Source: Halopseudomonas nanhaiensis (GTDB lineage: Bacteria > Pseudomonadota > Gammaproteobacteria > Pseudomonadales > Pseudomonadaceae). Taken from it: a stretch of DNA of 64,000 bases. The notes below the pieces were generated by a model. The model did not search any database. It was not told where the DNA came from and saw only the letters and a list, made by a program, of their open reading frames with translations. Positions 12,380-23,897 of this stretch are shown one piece after another. The stretch spans positions 1 through 64,000 of the forward strand of contig NZ_CP073751.1 in the NCBI RefSeq assembly GCF_020025155.1, in the 5' to 3' direction. A program made the translations under genes and the position numbers. Every line of letters begins with the position of its first letter. Within the stretch, counting starts at the first letter, position 1.

Positions 12380-12655
12380 GTGGCCAACCAGCGACAGTAT
12401 CCGCGCACCTCGATGCGCTGCCGTATCAAGATCAGCCATCCGCAGATCGGCGACGTTTACGGCTTCACGCGCGATCTTTCCGACGGCGGCGTCTTTGTAG
12501 AGAACGCCGAGCTGGCCTCCCTTGCCCCCGGCACCAAGGTGCAGGGTCAGGTTCAGGACATGCCCATCGAAGCACCGGTTCTGGCCATGCAGATCCAGCG
12601 GATCATCCCCGGAGAAGGCGCCGGGATGGCCTTTCTCGACGAGGACCCGCTCTGA
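12380..12655 (+). CDS. PilZ domain protein (c-di-GMP receptor)
   Basis: A single-domain PilZ protein of 91 aa. The two c-di-GMP-binding motifs are present: RxxxR as RQYPR at residues 5-9, and DxSxxG as DLSDGG at about 33-38. It is therefore expected to bind c-di-GMP and change partner activity rather than carry an output domain. Start is GTG 12380 after AGAAGGA. It is 27 bases downstream of the acyltransferase and ends 1 base before the convergent trkH stop. The window also encodes a diguanylate cyclase (37806-39455). Confidence 0.9.
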   Translation: MANQRQYPRTSMRCRIKISHPQIGDVYGFTRDLSDGGVFVENAELASLAPGTKVQGQVQDMPIEAPVLAMQIQRIIPGEGAGMAFLDEDPL

Positions 12656-12656
12656 A

Positions 12657-14105
12657 CTAGCGGCGCCAGAACATTGGTGTCAGCAGAACCAGCAGGGTGA
12701 AGACTTCGAGACGCCCCAACAGCATGGCGAAGCTCAGAATCCATTTGACGGTGGCACTCAGCCCACCGTAGTGCGCCGATACGTCTCCCAGCCCCGGACC
12801 CAGGTTGTTGATGCAGGCGGCCAGGGCCGAGAACGCCGTGACGAAATCCAGGCCCGTGCCGAGCAGAATCAGAAACAGCACGGCGAAGGTGAACACGTAT
12901 ACGGCGCAGAACCCCCACACCGCTTCGACTATCCGGTCCGGCACCGGCTTGCCGCCGAGCTTGACCGGAAATACGCCGTGGGTGTGCAGCAGTCGCTTGA
13001 TTTCACGCGTGCCCTGTTTGTACAGCAGGATGACCCGGATCACCTTCATGCCGCCACCGGTAGACCCGGCACAGGCGCCGATGAAACTCGCGTAGAGCAG
13101 CAGGAACGGCAGTACCGTTGGCCAGGCCGAAAAGTCGGTCACGCCGAAGCCTGCCGTGGTCGCGATGGATACGGTCTGGAACGCGGCGTAGCGAACCGAC
13201 GTCCAGACGTCGAAGTATTGGTAGTGAATGAGGAACGCGCAGCAGATGAGGAACAGGCTGAGCAGGATCAGTATGTACGCGCGGCACTCCACGTCGAGCC
13301 AGTAGTTCTTCAGCGAGCGAAAACGCCACGACAGGAAGTGCAGCGCGAAGTTGATGCCCGAAATGAACATGAACACGATGCAGATGAACTCGATCAGCGC
13401 GCTGTCGAAGTAACCGATGCTGGCGTCATGCGTAGAGAACCCGCCTATCGCAACGGTAGAAAAGCTGTGTGCGATTGCATCGAACAGGGTCATGCCGGCG
13501 GCCCAGTAGGCGAGCGCGCAGGCAAGAGTCAATCCGGCGTAGATAAACCACAACACCTTGGCGGTTTCGGCGATGCGCGGCGTTAGCTTGTTTTCCTTCA
13601 GCGGCCCGGGCATCTCCGCGCGGTACAGTTGCATGCCCCCCACCCCGAGGAGCGGCAGAATCGCTACCGCCAGCACGATGATCCCCATGCCGCCAAACCA
13701 TTGCAGCTGCTGACGGTAGAACAGTAACGAGCGCGGCAGCGTATCCAGGCCGGTGATAACCGTCGCGCCGGTGGTGGTCAGCCCGGAGAAGGACTCGAAT
13801 ACCGAATCGGCCACGCTCAGGTCGGGCAGCTCGAGCAGGTACAGCGGCAGCGCCCCGAACAGCCCCAGAACCAGCCAGAACAGTACGGTGATCAGATACC
13901 CGTCGCGGGTGCGCAGCTCGTTACGCTGGCGGCGTACCGGCAGCCAGATGAGGAAGCCGGCCAGTGCGGTAACCGCGAAGCCGACGAGAAACGCTTCCCG
14001 CGCCTGCTCACCGTAAAACCAGCCCACGCCCGCCGATGGCAGCATGCTGGTGGAAAACAGCATGAGCAGGATGCCGAGGATGCGCTGGATTTGCGAGTAC
14101 TGCAT
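12657..14105 (-). CDS. trkH: Trk system potassium uptake protein TrkH
   Basis: TrkH (482 aa) is the K+-translocating membrane subunit. Four M-P-M repeats are visible through their selectivity-filter strands: SGLTTTGATV, STVAIGGFST, IATTAGFGVT and CINNLGPGL. About ten hydrophobic helices span the sequence. It lies 21 bases downstream of trkA, which encodes its cytosolic gating partner, in the order rsmB-trkA-trkH on the minus strand. Confidence 0.95.
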   Translation of the reverse strand: MQYSQIQRILGILLMLFSTSMLPSAGVGWFYGEQAREAFLVGFAVTALAGFLIWLPVRRQRNELRTRDGYLITVLFWLVLGLFGALPLYLLELPDLSVADSVFESFSGLTTTGATVITGLDTLPRSLLFYRQQLQWFGGMGIIVLAVAILPLLGVGGMQLYRAEMPGPLKENKLTPRIAETAKVLWFIYAGLTLACALAYWAAGMTLFDAIAHSFSTVAIGGFSTHDASIGYFDSALIEFICIVFMFISGINFALHFLSWRFRSLKNYWLDVECRAYILILLSLFLICCAFLIHYQYFDVWTSVRYAAFQTVSIATTAGFGVTDFSAWPTVLPFLLLYASFIGACAGSTGGGMKVIRVILLYKQGTREIKRLLHTHGVFPVKLGGKPVPDRIVEAVWGFCAVYVFTFAVLFLILLGTGLDFVTAFSALAACINNLGPGLGDVSAHYGGLSATVKWILSFAMLLGRLEVFTLLVLLTPMFWRR

Positions 14106-14126
14106 GGGGCGCTTACCTGTGCCTGA

Positions 14127-15500
14127 TCAGAAGAACGTCAGCCCGACCTGGAATAGCCGTTCGACGTCCCGAATGTGTTTTTTGTCGATCACGAAGAGAA
14201 TCACGTGGTCGTCCGACTCGATCACCGTCGAGTCATGGGCGATCAGTACCTTCTCGTTGCGCACGATGGCGCCGATGGTGGTGCCCGGAGGCAGATCGAT
14301 ATCGCGAATCGCCTTGCCGACCACTTTTGAAGAGCGGGCGTCCCCGTGAGCGACGGCCTCGATCGCTTCCGCGGCACCGCGACGCAGCGAATAGACGTTG
14401 ACGATGTCGCCACGGCGAACGTGGGCCAGCAGCGTGCCGATGGTCGCCTGCGACGGGGATATGGCAATGTCGATCTCCCCACCCTGCACCAGATCGACGT
14501 AGGCCGGGTTGTTGATCAGCGCCATGACCTTGCGGGCACCCAGTCGCTTGGCCAGCATCGATGACATGATGTTGGCTTCGTCGTCGTTGGTGACGGCGCA
14601 GAAGATGTCCACTTCCTCGATGTTCTCTTCGACCAACAGCTCGCGATCCGAGGCGCTGCCGTGCAGCACCACGGTGCGGTCGAGGTTCTGCGAGAGATAG
14701 TCGGCGCGGGCCTTGTTCATCTCGATGATCTTGACCTGATACCGCGTTTCCAGCGCTTCGGCCAGGCGCTCGCCGATGTTGCCGCCTCCGGCGATCACCA
14801 CGCGCTTGTGATTCTTCTCCAGCCGTCTGAGCTCGCTCATCACCGAGCGGATATCCGGCGTGGCGGCGATGAAGAACACCTCGTCATCCGCTTCGATGAC
14901 GGTATCGCCCTGCGGCAGGATGGGGCGATTCTTGCGAAATATCGCGGCGACTCGCGTATCGACGCCAGGCATGTGCTGGCGCAGGAAGCGCAGCTCCTGA
15001 CCAACCAGCGGCCCGCCGTAGAAGGCGCGAACCGCGACCAGCTGTACCTTGCCCTCGGCGAAATCGAGAACCTGCAGCGCGCCGGGCGTCTCGATCAGGC
15101 GTTTCACGTAGGTGGTCACCGCCTGTTCGGGGCTGATCAGTACGTCGATGGGTACCGCTTCGTTGTGAAACAGGCCGCCGCGGGTGAGGTAGGCCGATTC
15201 GCGTATGCGGGCGATCTTGGTTGGCGTGCGAAACAGCGTGTACGCCACCTGACAGGCGATCATGTTGGTCTCATCGCTGCTGGTAACCGCAATGAGCATG
15301 TCGGCGTCGTCGGCGCCAGCCTGGCGCAATACCGGCGGGAAGGACCCGCGGCCGATGACCGTGCGGATATCCAGCCGATCGCCCAGTTCGCGCAGTCGGA
15401 CGGCGTCGGTGTCGATAACGGTAATGTCGTTGGCTTCGCTGGCGAGCTCTGCTGCCAGGCTGCCGCCTACCTGGCCTGCGCCAAGAATGATGATCTTCAT
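14127..15500 (-). CDS. trkA: Trk system NAD-binding regulator TrkA
   Basis: TrkA (457 aa) is the peripheral regulator of TrkH. It contains two RCK_N/RCK_C units, each with a Rossmann motif: [10 protein letters not shown] at residues 7-16 and [10 protein letters not shown] near 240. Both units are complete, as in E. coli TrkA. The start [13 protein letters not shown] at 15500 overlaps the rsmB stop as ATGA; the open frame continues upstream through rsmB, but those residues are not TrkA. Confidence 0.96.
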   Translation of the reverse strand: MKIIILGAGQVGGSLAAELASEANDITVIDTDAVRLRELGDRLDIRTVIGRGSFPPVLRQAGADDADMLIAVTSSDETNMIACQVAYTLFRTPTKIARIRESAYLTRGGLFHNEAVPIDVLISPEQAVTTYVKRLIETPGALQVLDFAEGKVQLVAVRAFYGGPLVGQELRFLRQHMPGVDTRVAAIFRKNRPILPQGDTVIEADDEVFFIAATPDIRSVMSELRRLEKNHKRVVIAGGGNIGERLAEALETRYQVKIIEMNKARADYLSQNLDRTVVLHGSASDRELLVEENIEEVDIFCAVTNDDEANIMSSMLAKRLGARKVMALINNPAYVDLVQGGEIDIAISPSQATIGTLLAHVRRGDIVNVYSLRRGAAEAIEAVAHGDARSSKVVGKAIRDIDLPPGTTIGAIVRNEKVLIAHDSTVIESDDHVILFVIDKKHIRDVERLFQVGLTFF

Positions 15501-16849
15501 GAAGAGGACGTCTCCTTGCTTGCAGCAGTGTAGCCGTCTTGCCTGGTGCTGGCGGAAATCTTGATGAGCCTGGCCAGGTAGAACCCATCGTGGCCATCGG
15601 GCTGCGGTAGCAGCTGCCGGCCGCAGGGCTGGACCAGTCCGAAGGCGCCGATGATCGGCAGCTCGCGTGCCCCGGGCTCGCGTTGCAGGAAGGCTTGAAT
15701 CACCTGCGTGTTTTCCTCGGGGAGGATCGAGCAGGTGGCATACACCAGTTGCCCGCCCACCGCGAGGGTCTGCCAGAGCTGATCGAGCAGCTCGCCCTGC
15801 AGGGCAGCGAGGCGCTCGATATCGTCCGGCTGCCGGGTCAGCTTGATGTCCGGATGCCGACGGATGACACCGGTAGCCGAGCAGGGCGCGTCGAGCAGAA
15901 TGCGGTCGAACGGTCGACCGTCCCACCATTGCGCAATCGCGCGGCCATCGGCTGCAATCAGTGTCGCATCCAGCTGCAATCGCTGCAGATTCTCGCGAAC
16001 GCGCTCCAGTCGCAGCGGTTCGGCATCCAGAGCTACCAGCTCGGCGAGGCCGGGCGTGGCTTCCAGCAGATGCCCGGTCTTGCCGCCAGGTGCGCAGCAT
16101 GCATCCAGCACTCTATGGCCTGCCGCGCTTTCCAGCAGCGGGGCGGCCAGTTGGGCGGCTTCGTCCTGTACGCTGACATGACCGTCGGAAAACCCAGGCA
16201 ACTGCTGCACATCACAGGGGGCCATCAGCGTCACCCCCGTGGGACTGTAAGCCGTGGGATGTGCTGCAATGCCTGCTTCGGTCAGTCGGCTCAGGTACGT
16301 CTCACGCGAGCCATGCCGGAGGTTGACGCGCAGGGTCATCGGCGGATGCAGATTGTTCGCCTCGCAGATGGCCTGCCAGTATTCGGGCCATTGCGCCTTG
16401 AGGCGCTTCTGCATCCAGCGCGGGTGGGCGGTGACCACGACGGGATCGCGCTCGAGCGTAGGTAGCAGATCCACCGCCTCGCGCTGAGCGCGGCGCAGTA
16501 CGGCGTTGAGCATGCCCCGCGCCCAGGGTTTTTTCAGGGCGTTGGCGGCACTCACGGTCTCACTGATTGCCGCGTGAGCAGGAATGCGCATGTACAGCAG
16601 CTGGTATAGGCCGATGAGCAGCAACGCCTGCAATTCGACTTCGGCCGGTTTGAGCGGCTTGTCCAGCAGTGCGTTGGCGAGAATGTCCAGCCGCGGCCAC
16701 CAGCGCGCGGTGCCAAATGCCAGCTCCTGGGTCAGTGCCTGATCGCGCGGCGCGACGCTGCGCAACTGAGCGGGCAGACTGCCGCCAAGGGAGGCCTTTC
16801 CGGCACTGACTGCAGCAAGTGCTCTGGCTGCGGCAAGCCTCGGATTCAC
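15497..16849 (-). CDS. rsmB: 16S rRNA (cytosine-967-C5)-methyltransferase
   Basis: RsmB (450 aa) methylates C967 of 16S rRNA with S-adenosylmethionine. The N-terminal NusB-like RNA-binding domain (about 1-140) is followed by a Rossmann methyltransferase domain with [15 protein letters not shown]. The two family cysteines are in [15 protein letters not shown] and [11 protein letters not shown]. It overlaps fmt by 4 bases upstream and trkA by 4 bases downstream, so fmt-rsmB-trkA are translationally coupled. Confidence 0.96.
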   Translation of the reverse strand: MNPRLAAARALAAVSAGKASLGGSLPAQLRSVAPRDQALTQELAFGTARWWPRLDILANALLDKPLKPAEVELQALLLIGLYQLLYMRIPAHAAISETVSAANALKKPWARGMLNAVLRRAQREAVDLLPTLERDPVVVTAHPRWMQKRLKAQWPEYWQAICEANNLHPPMTLRVNLRHGSRETYLSRLTEAGIAAHPTAYSPTGVTLMAPCDVQQLPGFSDGHVSVQDEAAQLAAPLLESAAGHRVLDACCAPGGKTGHLLEATPGLAELVALDAEPLRLERVRENLQRLQLDATLIAADGRAIAQWWDGRPFDRILLDAPCSATGVIRRHPDIKLTRQPDDIERLAALQGELLDQLWQTLAVGGQLVYATCSILPEENTQVIQAFLQREPGARELPIIGAFGLVQPCGRQLLPQPDGHDGFYLARLIKISASTRQDGYTAASKETSSS

Positions 16850-17814
16850 AGGCCGTTGCCCAGCAGGGAGCCAACCGTGAACTGCTCGCGTCGCGCGTTG
16901 TACAGATCGGCGAAATCAAGTGGTCTGCCCCCGGGCAGCTGCAACCGGGTCAGGCGCAACGCCTGTTCACCGCAGGCCACCAGCAACCCTGAACGGCTGC
17001 AGTCGAGTATCTGACCGGGCTCGCCGTCGCCCTCTTCGGGTATGGCCTGCCAGACCTTGAGCGGCTGATCCTGCCAGCGCGCGTGGGCCAGGGGCCACGG
17101 ATTGAATGCCCGGATCATGCAGTCGAGTTCGGTTGCGGGACGTGCCCAGTCGATGCGCGCATCGGCTTTGCCCAGCTTGTGCGCGTAGGTCGCCTGGCTG
17201 TCGTCCTGAGACTCACCGTGTAGCGAACCGGACGCCAGCCCCCGGATCGCCTCGATGACCGCCGGCGGACCCAGCTCGGCCAGGCGATCGTGCAGTGCAC
17301 CACCGGTATCGCTGCAGCTGATGGGCGTGGCCGCCTTGAGCAGCATGGGGCCGGTATCCAGCCCCGCCTCCATCTGCATGACCGTGACGCCGCTCTCGCT
17401 GTCCCCGGCTTCGATGGCGCGCTGAATCGGTGCGGCGCCACGCCAGCGGGGCAGCAGCGACGCATGGCTGTTGATGCAGCCCAGCCGGGGGATATCGAGC
17501 ACCGCCTGCGGCAATATCAGCCCGTACGCCACCACGACCATGAGGTCGGGCTTGAGCGCCGCGAGCTGCGCCTGCGCGTCGGCATCGCGCAGTGTTTGCG
17601 GTTGATACACAGGTAGACCGTGTTGCACGGCCAGCTGCTTGACTGCGCTCGTGGCCAGCTTCTGTCCACGGCCGGCTGGCCTGTCAGGCTGGGTGTAGAC
17701 CGCAACGATATCGAGGCCTGCTGCGAGCAGTGCCGACAGATGCGCAGCGGCGAATTCCGGCGTTCCGGCAAAGACCAGACGCAGCGAGTTGATTGGCTCG
17801 GGCTGAGAGTTCAT
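16846..17814 (-). CDS. fmt: Methionyl-tRNA formyltransferase
   Basis: Fmt (322 aa) formylates initiator Met-tRNA using 10-formyltetrahydrofolate. [13 protein letters not shown] near the N-terminus, the active-site region [18 protein letters not shown] with its Asn-His pair, and the C-terminal Formyl_trans_C domain are present. Two candidate ATG codons exist, at 17820 and 17814; 17814 is preferred because GGA is better spaced. A strong intrinsic terminator lies between def and fmt, so fmt may depend on read-through or on its own promoter. Confidence 0.96.
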   Translation of the reverse strand: MNSQPEPINSLRLVFAGTPEFAAAHLSALLAAGLDIVAVYTQPDRPAGRGQKLATSAVKQLAVQHGLPVYQPQTLRDADAQAQLAALKPDLMVVVAYGLILPQAVLDIPRLGCINSHASLLPRWRGAAPIQRAIEAGDSESGVTVMQMEAGLDTGPMLLKAATPISCSDTGGALHDRLAELGPPAVIEAIRGLASGSLHGESQDDSQATYAHKLGKADARIDWARPATELDCMIRAFNPWPLAHARWQDQPLKVWQAIPEEGDGEPGQILDCSRSGLLVACGEQALRLTRLQLPGGRPLDFADLYNARREQFTVGSLLGNGL

Positions 17815-17826
17815 GGGCATCCGTAG

Positions 17827-17852
17827 AAAAAAGGCTTGCCGAAGCAAGCCTT
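17827..17852 (-). terminator. Intrinsic terminator between def and fmt
   Basis: Read on the minus strand, AAGGCTTGC pairs perfectly with GCAAGCCTT around a TTCG tetraloop and is followed by a run of T. It sits 18 bases after the def stop and 12 bases before the fmt start, inside what is usually taken as a def-fmt operon. Confidence 0.85.
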
Positions 17853-17869
17853 GCGAGTGTGTCCGGCGC

Positions 17870-18382
17870 TCAGGCGCTGGCCTGCTGCTTGTGCAGTTTT
17901 TCCAGCTTCTTGCGAATCCGATCGCGCTTGAGGTTGGAAAGATAGTCGACGAACAGCTTGCCGTTCAGGTGATCGCATTCGTGCTGGATGCAAACGGCGA
18001 GCAGCCCTTCGCAAACTGTCTCGAACGGCTGCCCGTCACGGTCCAGTGCCTTGACACGCACGCGCTCGGGGCGGGTCACGGTTTCGTAGAAACCGGGCAC
18101 CGAGAGACAGCCTTCCTGCATCTCTTCCAGATCGTCGGTCAGCGGCTCCAGTTCCGGGTTGATGAAGACCAGCGGCTCGCTGTTGTCTTCGGACACGTCG
18201 ATCACCACGACGCGTTCGTGTACGTTGACCTGCGTTGCAGCCAAACCAATCCCTGGCGCGGCATACATGGTCTCGAACATGTCGTCGACCAGTTGCCGGA
18301 TGCGGTCGTCCACCGTAGCCACCGGCTTGGCGATGGTGCGCAGGCGTGGATCGGGGAATTCAAGAATATTCAAAATAGCCAT
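17870..18382 (-). CDS. def: Peptide deformylase
   Basis: Def (170 aa) removes the N-formyl group from nascent proteins with a metal ion, usually Fe2+. All three motifs are intact: [13 protein letters not shown] (metal-binding Cys) and QHECDHLNG (HExxH). The start [14 protein letters not shown] at 18382 matches the family. An open frame extends upstream to 18520, but it has no family similarity and runs through the divergent promoter region. tsaP diverges from it. Confidence 0.97.
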   Translation of the reverse strand: MAILNILEFPDPRLRTIAKPVATVDDRIRQLVDDMFETMYAAPGIGLAATQVNVHERVVVIDVSEDNSEPLVFINPELEPLTDDLEEMQEGCLSVPGFYETVTRPERVRVKALDRDGQPFETVCEGLLAVCIQHECDHLNGKLFVDYLSNLKRDRIRKKLEKLHKQQASA

Positions 18383-18518
18383 GTCGGTTTGTGATGCATT
18401 TGTGGAATGGAAATTAGTTGTGCTGCTAAGATTGAGCAGCTTGGAAATAAGCGGGTCTGCTATACGTACTCTGCCAAGGACCCGGGGTGCTGGCCTACAT
18501 AATAAAGGGATTCGTGTC

Positions 18519-19544
18519 ATGAGGAAAACATTACTCGGCCTCCTGCTGCTCGGTGTGAGCGTTTGGGCCCAGGCCCAGGAGTCCGCGTTCAGGGAAGGTC
18601 ATCCTGAAAGCTACGAGGTGGTCAAGGGCGATACGCTGTGGGATATCGCCGGGCGCTTCCTCAGTCTGCCGTGGAAATGGCCTGAAATCTGGCACGCCAA
18701 TCCGCAGATCGACAACCCCCATCTCATTTACCCCGGCGATGTCATCTCGCTGGTGTACGTCGATGGCCAGCCGCGCCTGACGGTCAACCGGGGTGCTGGT
18801 GGTACCATCAAGCTGTCGCCTACCGTACGCGCCAAGCCGGTAGCCGAGGCCATCCCGACCATCCCGCTGGAAGCGATCAATTCGTTCCTCAATGCCGGGC
18901 GCATCCTCGACAGCGCCGAGCCGCTTGAAACCGCACCGTACGTTATTGGCGGCGAAGCCGAGAGCGTCGTCGCCGGCGCGGGGAATCGCGTCTACGCCCG
19001 CGGCGAGATCGAGGAAGGTGTACCGGCGTTCGGCATTTACCGTCGCGGCAAGGCCTACAGCGATCCGCAGACCGGCGAATTGCTGGGCCTGCATGCGCAG
19101 GATATCGGCAACGCCGATGTCGTGGCGACCGAGGATGACATCACCACGCTCAACGTGACGCGCAGCCGCCAGGAAGTGCGTATCGGTGACCGGCTGCTGA
19201 AGACAGAAGAACGCCCGATCTCCTCGACCTTCTTCCCGACCGATCCAGACCAGGAAATCGACGGTCTCATCGTCGATGTGCCCAACGGCGTGACCCAGAT
19301 CGGCCAGTACGATGTGGTCCTGCTGAACAAGGGCAAGCGTGACGGGCTGGAGGAAGGTTCCGTGCTGGCCATCTACAAGACCGGCGAGACCGTGCGGGAC
19401 CGTGTGCAGAACGAACGGGTCCAGCTGCCCGACGAGCGCGCCGGCCTGCTCATGGTGTTCCGTGCCTACGAGAAGATGAGCTACGGGATCGTGCTCAACG
19501 CCCGCCGCCAACTGGCGATCATGGACAAGGTCCGCAACCCCTGA
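18519..19544 (+). CDS. tsaP: LysM peptidoglycan-binding protein, TsaP-like
   Basis: A 341-aa exported protein with a signal peptide at residues 1-19 ending AQA. A LysM domain covers about 32-78: [16 protein letters not shown] through [13 protein letters not shown]-terminal beta-rich region follows, resembling FlgT-type domains. The P. aeruginosa protein at this position (PA0020) is TsaP, which anchors the type IV pilus secretin to peptidoglycan. I infer the same role here from position and architecture. ATG 18519 is preceded by AAAGGGA. Confidence 0.85.
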   Translation: MRKTLLGLLLLGVSVWAQAQESAFREGHPESYEVVKGDTLWDIAGRFLSLPWKWPEIWHANPQIDNPHLIYPGDVISLVYVDGQPRLTVNRGAGGTIKLSPTVRAKPVAEAIPTIPLEAINSFLNAGRILDSAEPLETAPYVIGGEAESVVAGAGNRVYARGEIEEGVPAFGIYRRGKAYSDPQTGELLGLHAQDIGNADVVATEDDITTLNVTRSRQEVRIGDRLLKTEERPISSTFFPTDPDQEIDGLIVDVPNGVTQIGQYDVVLLNKGKRDGLEEGSVLAIYKTGETVRDRVQNERVQLPDERAGLLMVFRAYEKMSYGIVLNARRQLAIMDKVRNP

Positions 19545-19551
19545 TGTATCC

Positions 19552-19573
19552 GGGCGCCGCCACGGCGGCGCCC
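19552..19573 (+). terminator. GC-rich hairpin after tsaP
   Basis: GGGCGCCGCC and GGCGGCGCCC form a perfect 10-bp stem with a 2-base loop, 8 bases after the tsaP stop. The following TTCCCC is not a good U tract, so termination may be weak. Confidence 0.45.
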
Positions 19574-19594
19574 TTCCCCGTTCAAGGATGATTC

Positions 19595-20701
19595 ATGTCT
19601 ACCCTGTCCGGAACCCGGCAGGCCTGGTTGGCCCTTTCCATGCTCGACGGCCTTGGGCCGAAAGGCGTGAGACAACTGCTCGAAACGCTTGCCTCTCCCG
19701 TCGATCTGTTAAACCTCGATCTCACCCGTTTGCGCTCCCTCGGCCTGCAAGGCCGCGTGGTTGCCAGTGTGTTGCGCTACCGCCAGGGAGACGCCGAACT
19801 CCAGGCCCGCATCGATGCGTCGATCGCCTGGGCCGAGCAGCCCGGCAACCATCTTCTGTGGCTCGAGCATCCGGCCTATCCGCCGCTGCTGCGCGAGATC
19901 ACCGACCCTCCGTTAGTGCTGTACGTCCGTGGTAACCCGGAGGTACTGAGCGACCCGCAGCTGGCCATGGTCGGCACGCGCCACCCCGGTCCGCATGGGG
20001 CGGCGACCGCCCATGATTTCGCTCGCTGCTTCACCGAGCAGGGGCTGGTGGTGACCAGCGGTATGGCGCTGGGTATCGACGGCGCCTGTCATCAGGGCGC
20101 GCTGGCCGCCGGTGGGCCGACCGTCGCGGTGTGGGGTACCGGACTGCAGCGCTGTTACCCGCATCGTCACCGGCAGCTGGCCGAAGCCATCGTCGAGCGG
20201 GGTGGTGCGCTGGTTTCCGAGATGCCGCCTGATGCCGGGCCACAGCCAGGCCAGTTTCCACGCCGCAACCGGATCATCAGTGGACTCTCTCTGGGTACGC
20301 TGGTTGTCGAGGCAAGCCTCAACAGTGGTTCGCTGATCACCGCGCGGCTGGCGCTGGAGCAGAACCGCGAGGTGTTCGCCATGCCCGGTTCGATTCACAA
20401 CACGCAGGCCCGGGGCTGCAACAAACTGCTGCGCGAGGGTGCGCATCTGGTCGAAACCGTTGCCGATGTGCTGAGCGTGCTGCGCGTGCCGCTGCGCCAG
20501 GCGCTGGACGCGCAGCCGACCGAGACGGCGGAACCGAGGCATCCGCTCTTGCGTTGGCTGGGCTACGACCCGCTCAGCGCAGACCGGCTCAGCATGCAAA
20601 GCGGGATGCCGGTCCAGCAGGTGCTGCAAGGGTTGCTCGAACTCGAGCTTGATGGTCTCGTGCAGCAGACCGCCCACGGCTATACACGCGTTCGCGCTTG
20701 A
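19595..20701 (+). CDS. dprA: DNA-processing protein DprA (Smf)
   Basis: DprA (368 aa) loads RecA on incoming single-stranded DNA during natural transformation. An N-terminal helical SAM-like region is followed by the Rossmann-like DNA_processg_A domain, with [38 protein letters not shown] and [14 protein letters not shown]-terminal winged-helix DML1-type domain is at about 305-365. AAGGA precedes ATG 19595. Its neighbour tsaC is the usual partner in gammaproteobacteria. Confidence 0.96.
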   Translation: MSTLSGTRQAWLALSMLDGLGPKGVRQLLETLASPVDLLNLDLTRLRSLGLQGRVVASVLRYRQGDAELQARIDASIAWAEQPGNHLLWLEHPAYPPLLREITDPPLVLYVRGNPEVLSDPQLAMVGTRHPGPHGAATAHDFARCFTEQGLVVTSGMALGIDGACHQGALAAGGPTVAVWGTGLQRCYPHRHRQLAEAIVERGGALVSEMPPDAGPQPGQFPRRNRIISGLSLGTLVVEASLNSGSLITARLALEQNREVFAMPGSIHNTQARGCNKLLREGAHLVETVADVLSVLRVPLRQALDAQPTETAEPRHPLLRWLGYDPLSADRLSMQSGMPVQQVLQGLLELELDGLVQQTAHGYTRVRA

Positions 20702-20756
20702 GCGGGCACGCCGGCTCCGCTACTGTCGCAGTCATACGAGACAAGCGAGGGTACAT

Positions 20757-21314
20757 ATGCTGGCAACATGGCGCGCACGACAGGTCGACCGAATCCTCCA
20801 TGCGGGCGGTGTCATCGCCTACCCCACCGAAGCAGTGTGGGGCCTCGGCTGCAACCCGTGGAAAGCCGACGCGGTCGAGCGCCTGCTGAGCATCAAGCAG
20901 CGTCCGGCGGAAAAGGGCGTGATCCTCGTCGCCGGCGATATAGATCAGTTCGACTTCCTGCTCTGGGATCTGCCCGACGCCCAGCTCGCCCGGCTGCGGT
21001 TATCCTGGCCCGGCCCGCATACCTGGCTGGTGCCGCACGAGGGGCGCCTGCCGGCCTGGATCACCGGGGAGCATGACACCGTCGCGCTGCGGGTCAGTGC
21101 GCACCCGCTGGTGCAACGCCTGTGCAAGGTAGCCGGACCTCTGGTGTCCACGTCCGCCAACCCCGCCGGGCGCCCGCCCGCCCGCTCGCGATTGCGCGTG
21201 GAGCAGTATTTTCACGACATGCTTGATGACGTCGTTTGCGGACCGTTGGGGGGGCAGCGCAATCCCAGTATCATTAGGGACGTACGAACCGAAAAGATCA
21301 TCCGTCCCGCCTGA
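20757..21314 (+). CDS. tsaC: Threonylcarbamoyl-AMP synthase
   Basis: TsaC (YrdC, 185 aa) makes threonylcarbamoyl-AMP from threonine, bicarbonate and ATP, the first step of t6A37 tRNA modification. The YrdC fold motifs are [28 protein letters not shown] and the late [13 protein letters not shown]. Length fits the short TsaC form rather than the longer Sua5. ATG 20757 is preceded by GAGGG; an upstream in-frame extension to 20649 overlaps dprA and is not family sequence. Confidence 0.95.
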   Translation: MLATWRARQVDRILHAGGVIAYPTEAVWGLGCNPWKADAVERLLSIKQRPAEKGVILVAGDIDQFDFLLWDLPDAQLARLRLSWPGPHTWLVPHEGRLPAWITGEHDTVALRVSAHPLVQRLCKVAGPLVSTSANPAGRPPARSRLRVEQYFHDMLDDVVCGPLGGQRNPSIIRDVRTEKIIRPA

Positions 21315-22300
<986 letters not shown>

Positions 22301-22301
<1 letters not shown>

Positions 22302-23113
22302 TGGATCGTTACGCAGTCATCGGAAACCCGATCGCGCACAGCAAATCGCCGCTGATTCACCGGTTGTTCGCCGAGCAGACGGGACAGGCACTCAGTTACG
22401 AGGCTCTCCTGGCGCCACTTGACGACTTCGCCGGTACCCTTCGCGGCTTCCTTGTCGCTGGTCGCGGGGTCAACGTTACCGTCCCGTTCAAGGAGCAGGC
22501 CTGGGCCCTGGCGGATGCGCACACCGCGGCGGCAGAGCGCGCCGGAGCCGTGAACACGATCGCAGTGCAGGGTGACGGCACGCTGCTGGGTGACAACACC
22601 GACGGCCGCGGCCTGGCGCGGGATCTTCGCTTCAACTCGGGGGTGCAATTGCGCGGGTCGCGCATATTGCTGCTTGGCGCAGGTGGCGCCTCGCGAGGCG
22701 TGATTCAGCCGCTGCTGGCTGCGCGCCCTGACCAGCTGTGTATCGTCAACCGCACCGTAGAAAAGGCCGAGCAGCTGGCGATGATGTTTAACGATCTGGG
22801 TCCTGTCAGTGCAGCCGGCTTGCACTGGGTGGAAGAGTCAGTGGATCTGATCATCAACGCCACCTCGGCCAGCCTGGGTGGTGAAGTCCCGGCTATATCG
22901 CCCAAGCTGATTCGCCGCGGCCACACCGTCTGTTACGACATGATGTATGCCAGCGAGCCGACACCGTTCAACCGCTGGGCCGCTGCTCATGGTGCGGCAC
23001 GATGCATCGATGGCCTCGGGATGCTCGTGGAGCAGGCCGCCGAAGCCTTCGAGCTGTGGCGTGGCGTCAGGCCTGATACCGCGCCGGTACTGGCTGCGCT
23101 TCGTCAGAGCTGA
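22301..23113 (+). CDS. aroE: Shikimate dehydrogenase (NADP+)
   Basis: AroE (270 aa) reduces 3-dehydroshikimate to shikimate with NADPH in aromatic amino acid synthesis. The substrate-site NPIAHSKSP and NVTVPFKE (catalytic Lys) are intact. GAGGASRGV binds the nucleotide and NRT follows the second strand, as in NADP-dependent members. ATG 22301 overlaps the hemF stop. Its last 47 bases overlap the 3' end of trpA on the opposite strand. Confidence 0.96.
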
Positions 23114-23897
23114 CCGGACGCAGCGCCTCGGCGAGTTCGCGGGTCAGCTCCAGGGCCGCCGCGGACCCCCGCGTGACCAGGCAATCGACCAGCGCCGAAC
23201 CCACTACGACGCCATCGGCCAGGGAAGCCACCGCGCGGACCTGCGCCGGCGTACGGATGCCGAAGCCGATGCACACAGGCAGCTCGCTGTGCTGCCGGAT
23301 CCTTCGCACGCCTTCTGCCACATCCTGCGCCTCAGCCGCGCCGGCGCCGGTGACGCCGTTGACCGACACGTAATAGACGAATCCGCCGCGCCCACCGAGG
23401 ACCCCTGGAAGCCGGCGGCCGTCAGTGCCGGGCGCGACCATCGGTAGCAGGACCAATGCATCGTCTTGCACGACGCGGCCGAGCTCGCCGGCATGCTCGG
23501 CCGGCAGATCGACAATCAGCAAGCCGTCGACACCGGCGTCACGGGCGTCGGCCATAAACGCCTCGCTGCCGTAGCGAAAGATCGGATTGTAATAGCCCAT
23601 AAGTACCAGCGGCGTATCGGCGTCCTGCCGGCGAAACGCACGAACCATCTCCAGCGTCCCCCGCAGTGTCTGCCCGGCGCGCAGGGCGCGCTGGGTCGCT
23701 GCCTGAATGACCGGCCCGTCTGCCATGGGGTCGCTGAAGGGCATGCCCAGCTCGATGATGTCGGCACCCGCGGTCGGGAGCGCCTGCAGCATCGCAAGGC
23801 TGGTGGCCGGGTCCGGATCGCCGGCGCACAGATAAGTGATAAGAGCCGGCCGGCCCTCTGCGCGCAATTGGTCGAAACGCTGCTGCAGACGGTTCAT
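23067..23897 (-). CDS. trpA: Tryptophan synthase alpha subunit
   Basis: TrpA (276 aa) cleaves indole-3-glycerol phosphate to indole and glyceraldehyde-3-phosphate, passing indole to TrpB. The motif [11 protein letters not shown], the catalytic Glu in [19 protein letters not shown], the DLP segment and [10 protein letters not shown] are present. MNRLQQRF at 23897 is the family start and overlaps the trpB stop as ATGA. The gene ends inside aroE on the other strand. Confidence 0.97.
   Translation of the reverse strand: MNRLQQRFDQLRAEGRPALITYLCAGDPDPATSLAMLQALPTAGADIIELGMPFSDPMADGPVIQAATQRALRAGQTLRGTLEMVRAFRRQDADTPLVLMGYYNPIFRYGSEAFMADARDAGVDGLLIVDLPAEHAGELGRVVQDDALVLLPMVAPGTDGRRLPGVLGGRGGFVYYVSVNGVTGAGAAEAQDVAEGVRRIRQHSELPVCIGFGIRTPAQVRAVASLADGVVVGSALVDCLVTRGSAAALELTRELAEALRPVSSDEAQPVPARYQA

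Noticed and set aside
18383-18520. N-terminal extension of def by 46 codons
   Set aside because: The family starts at MAILNIL; the extension crosses the promoter region divergent with tsaP.
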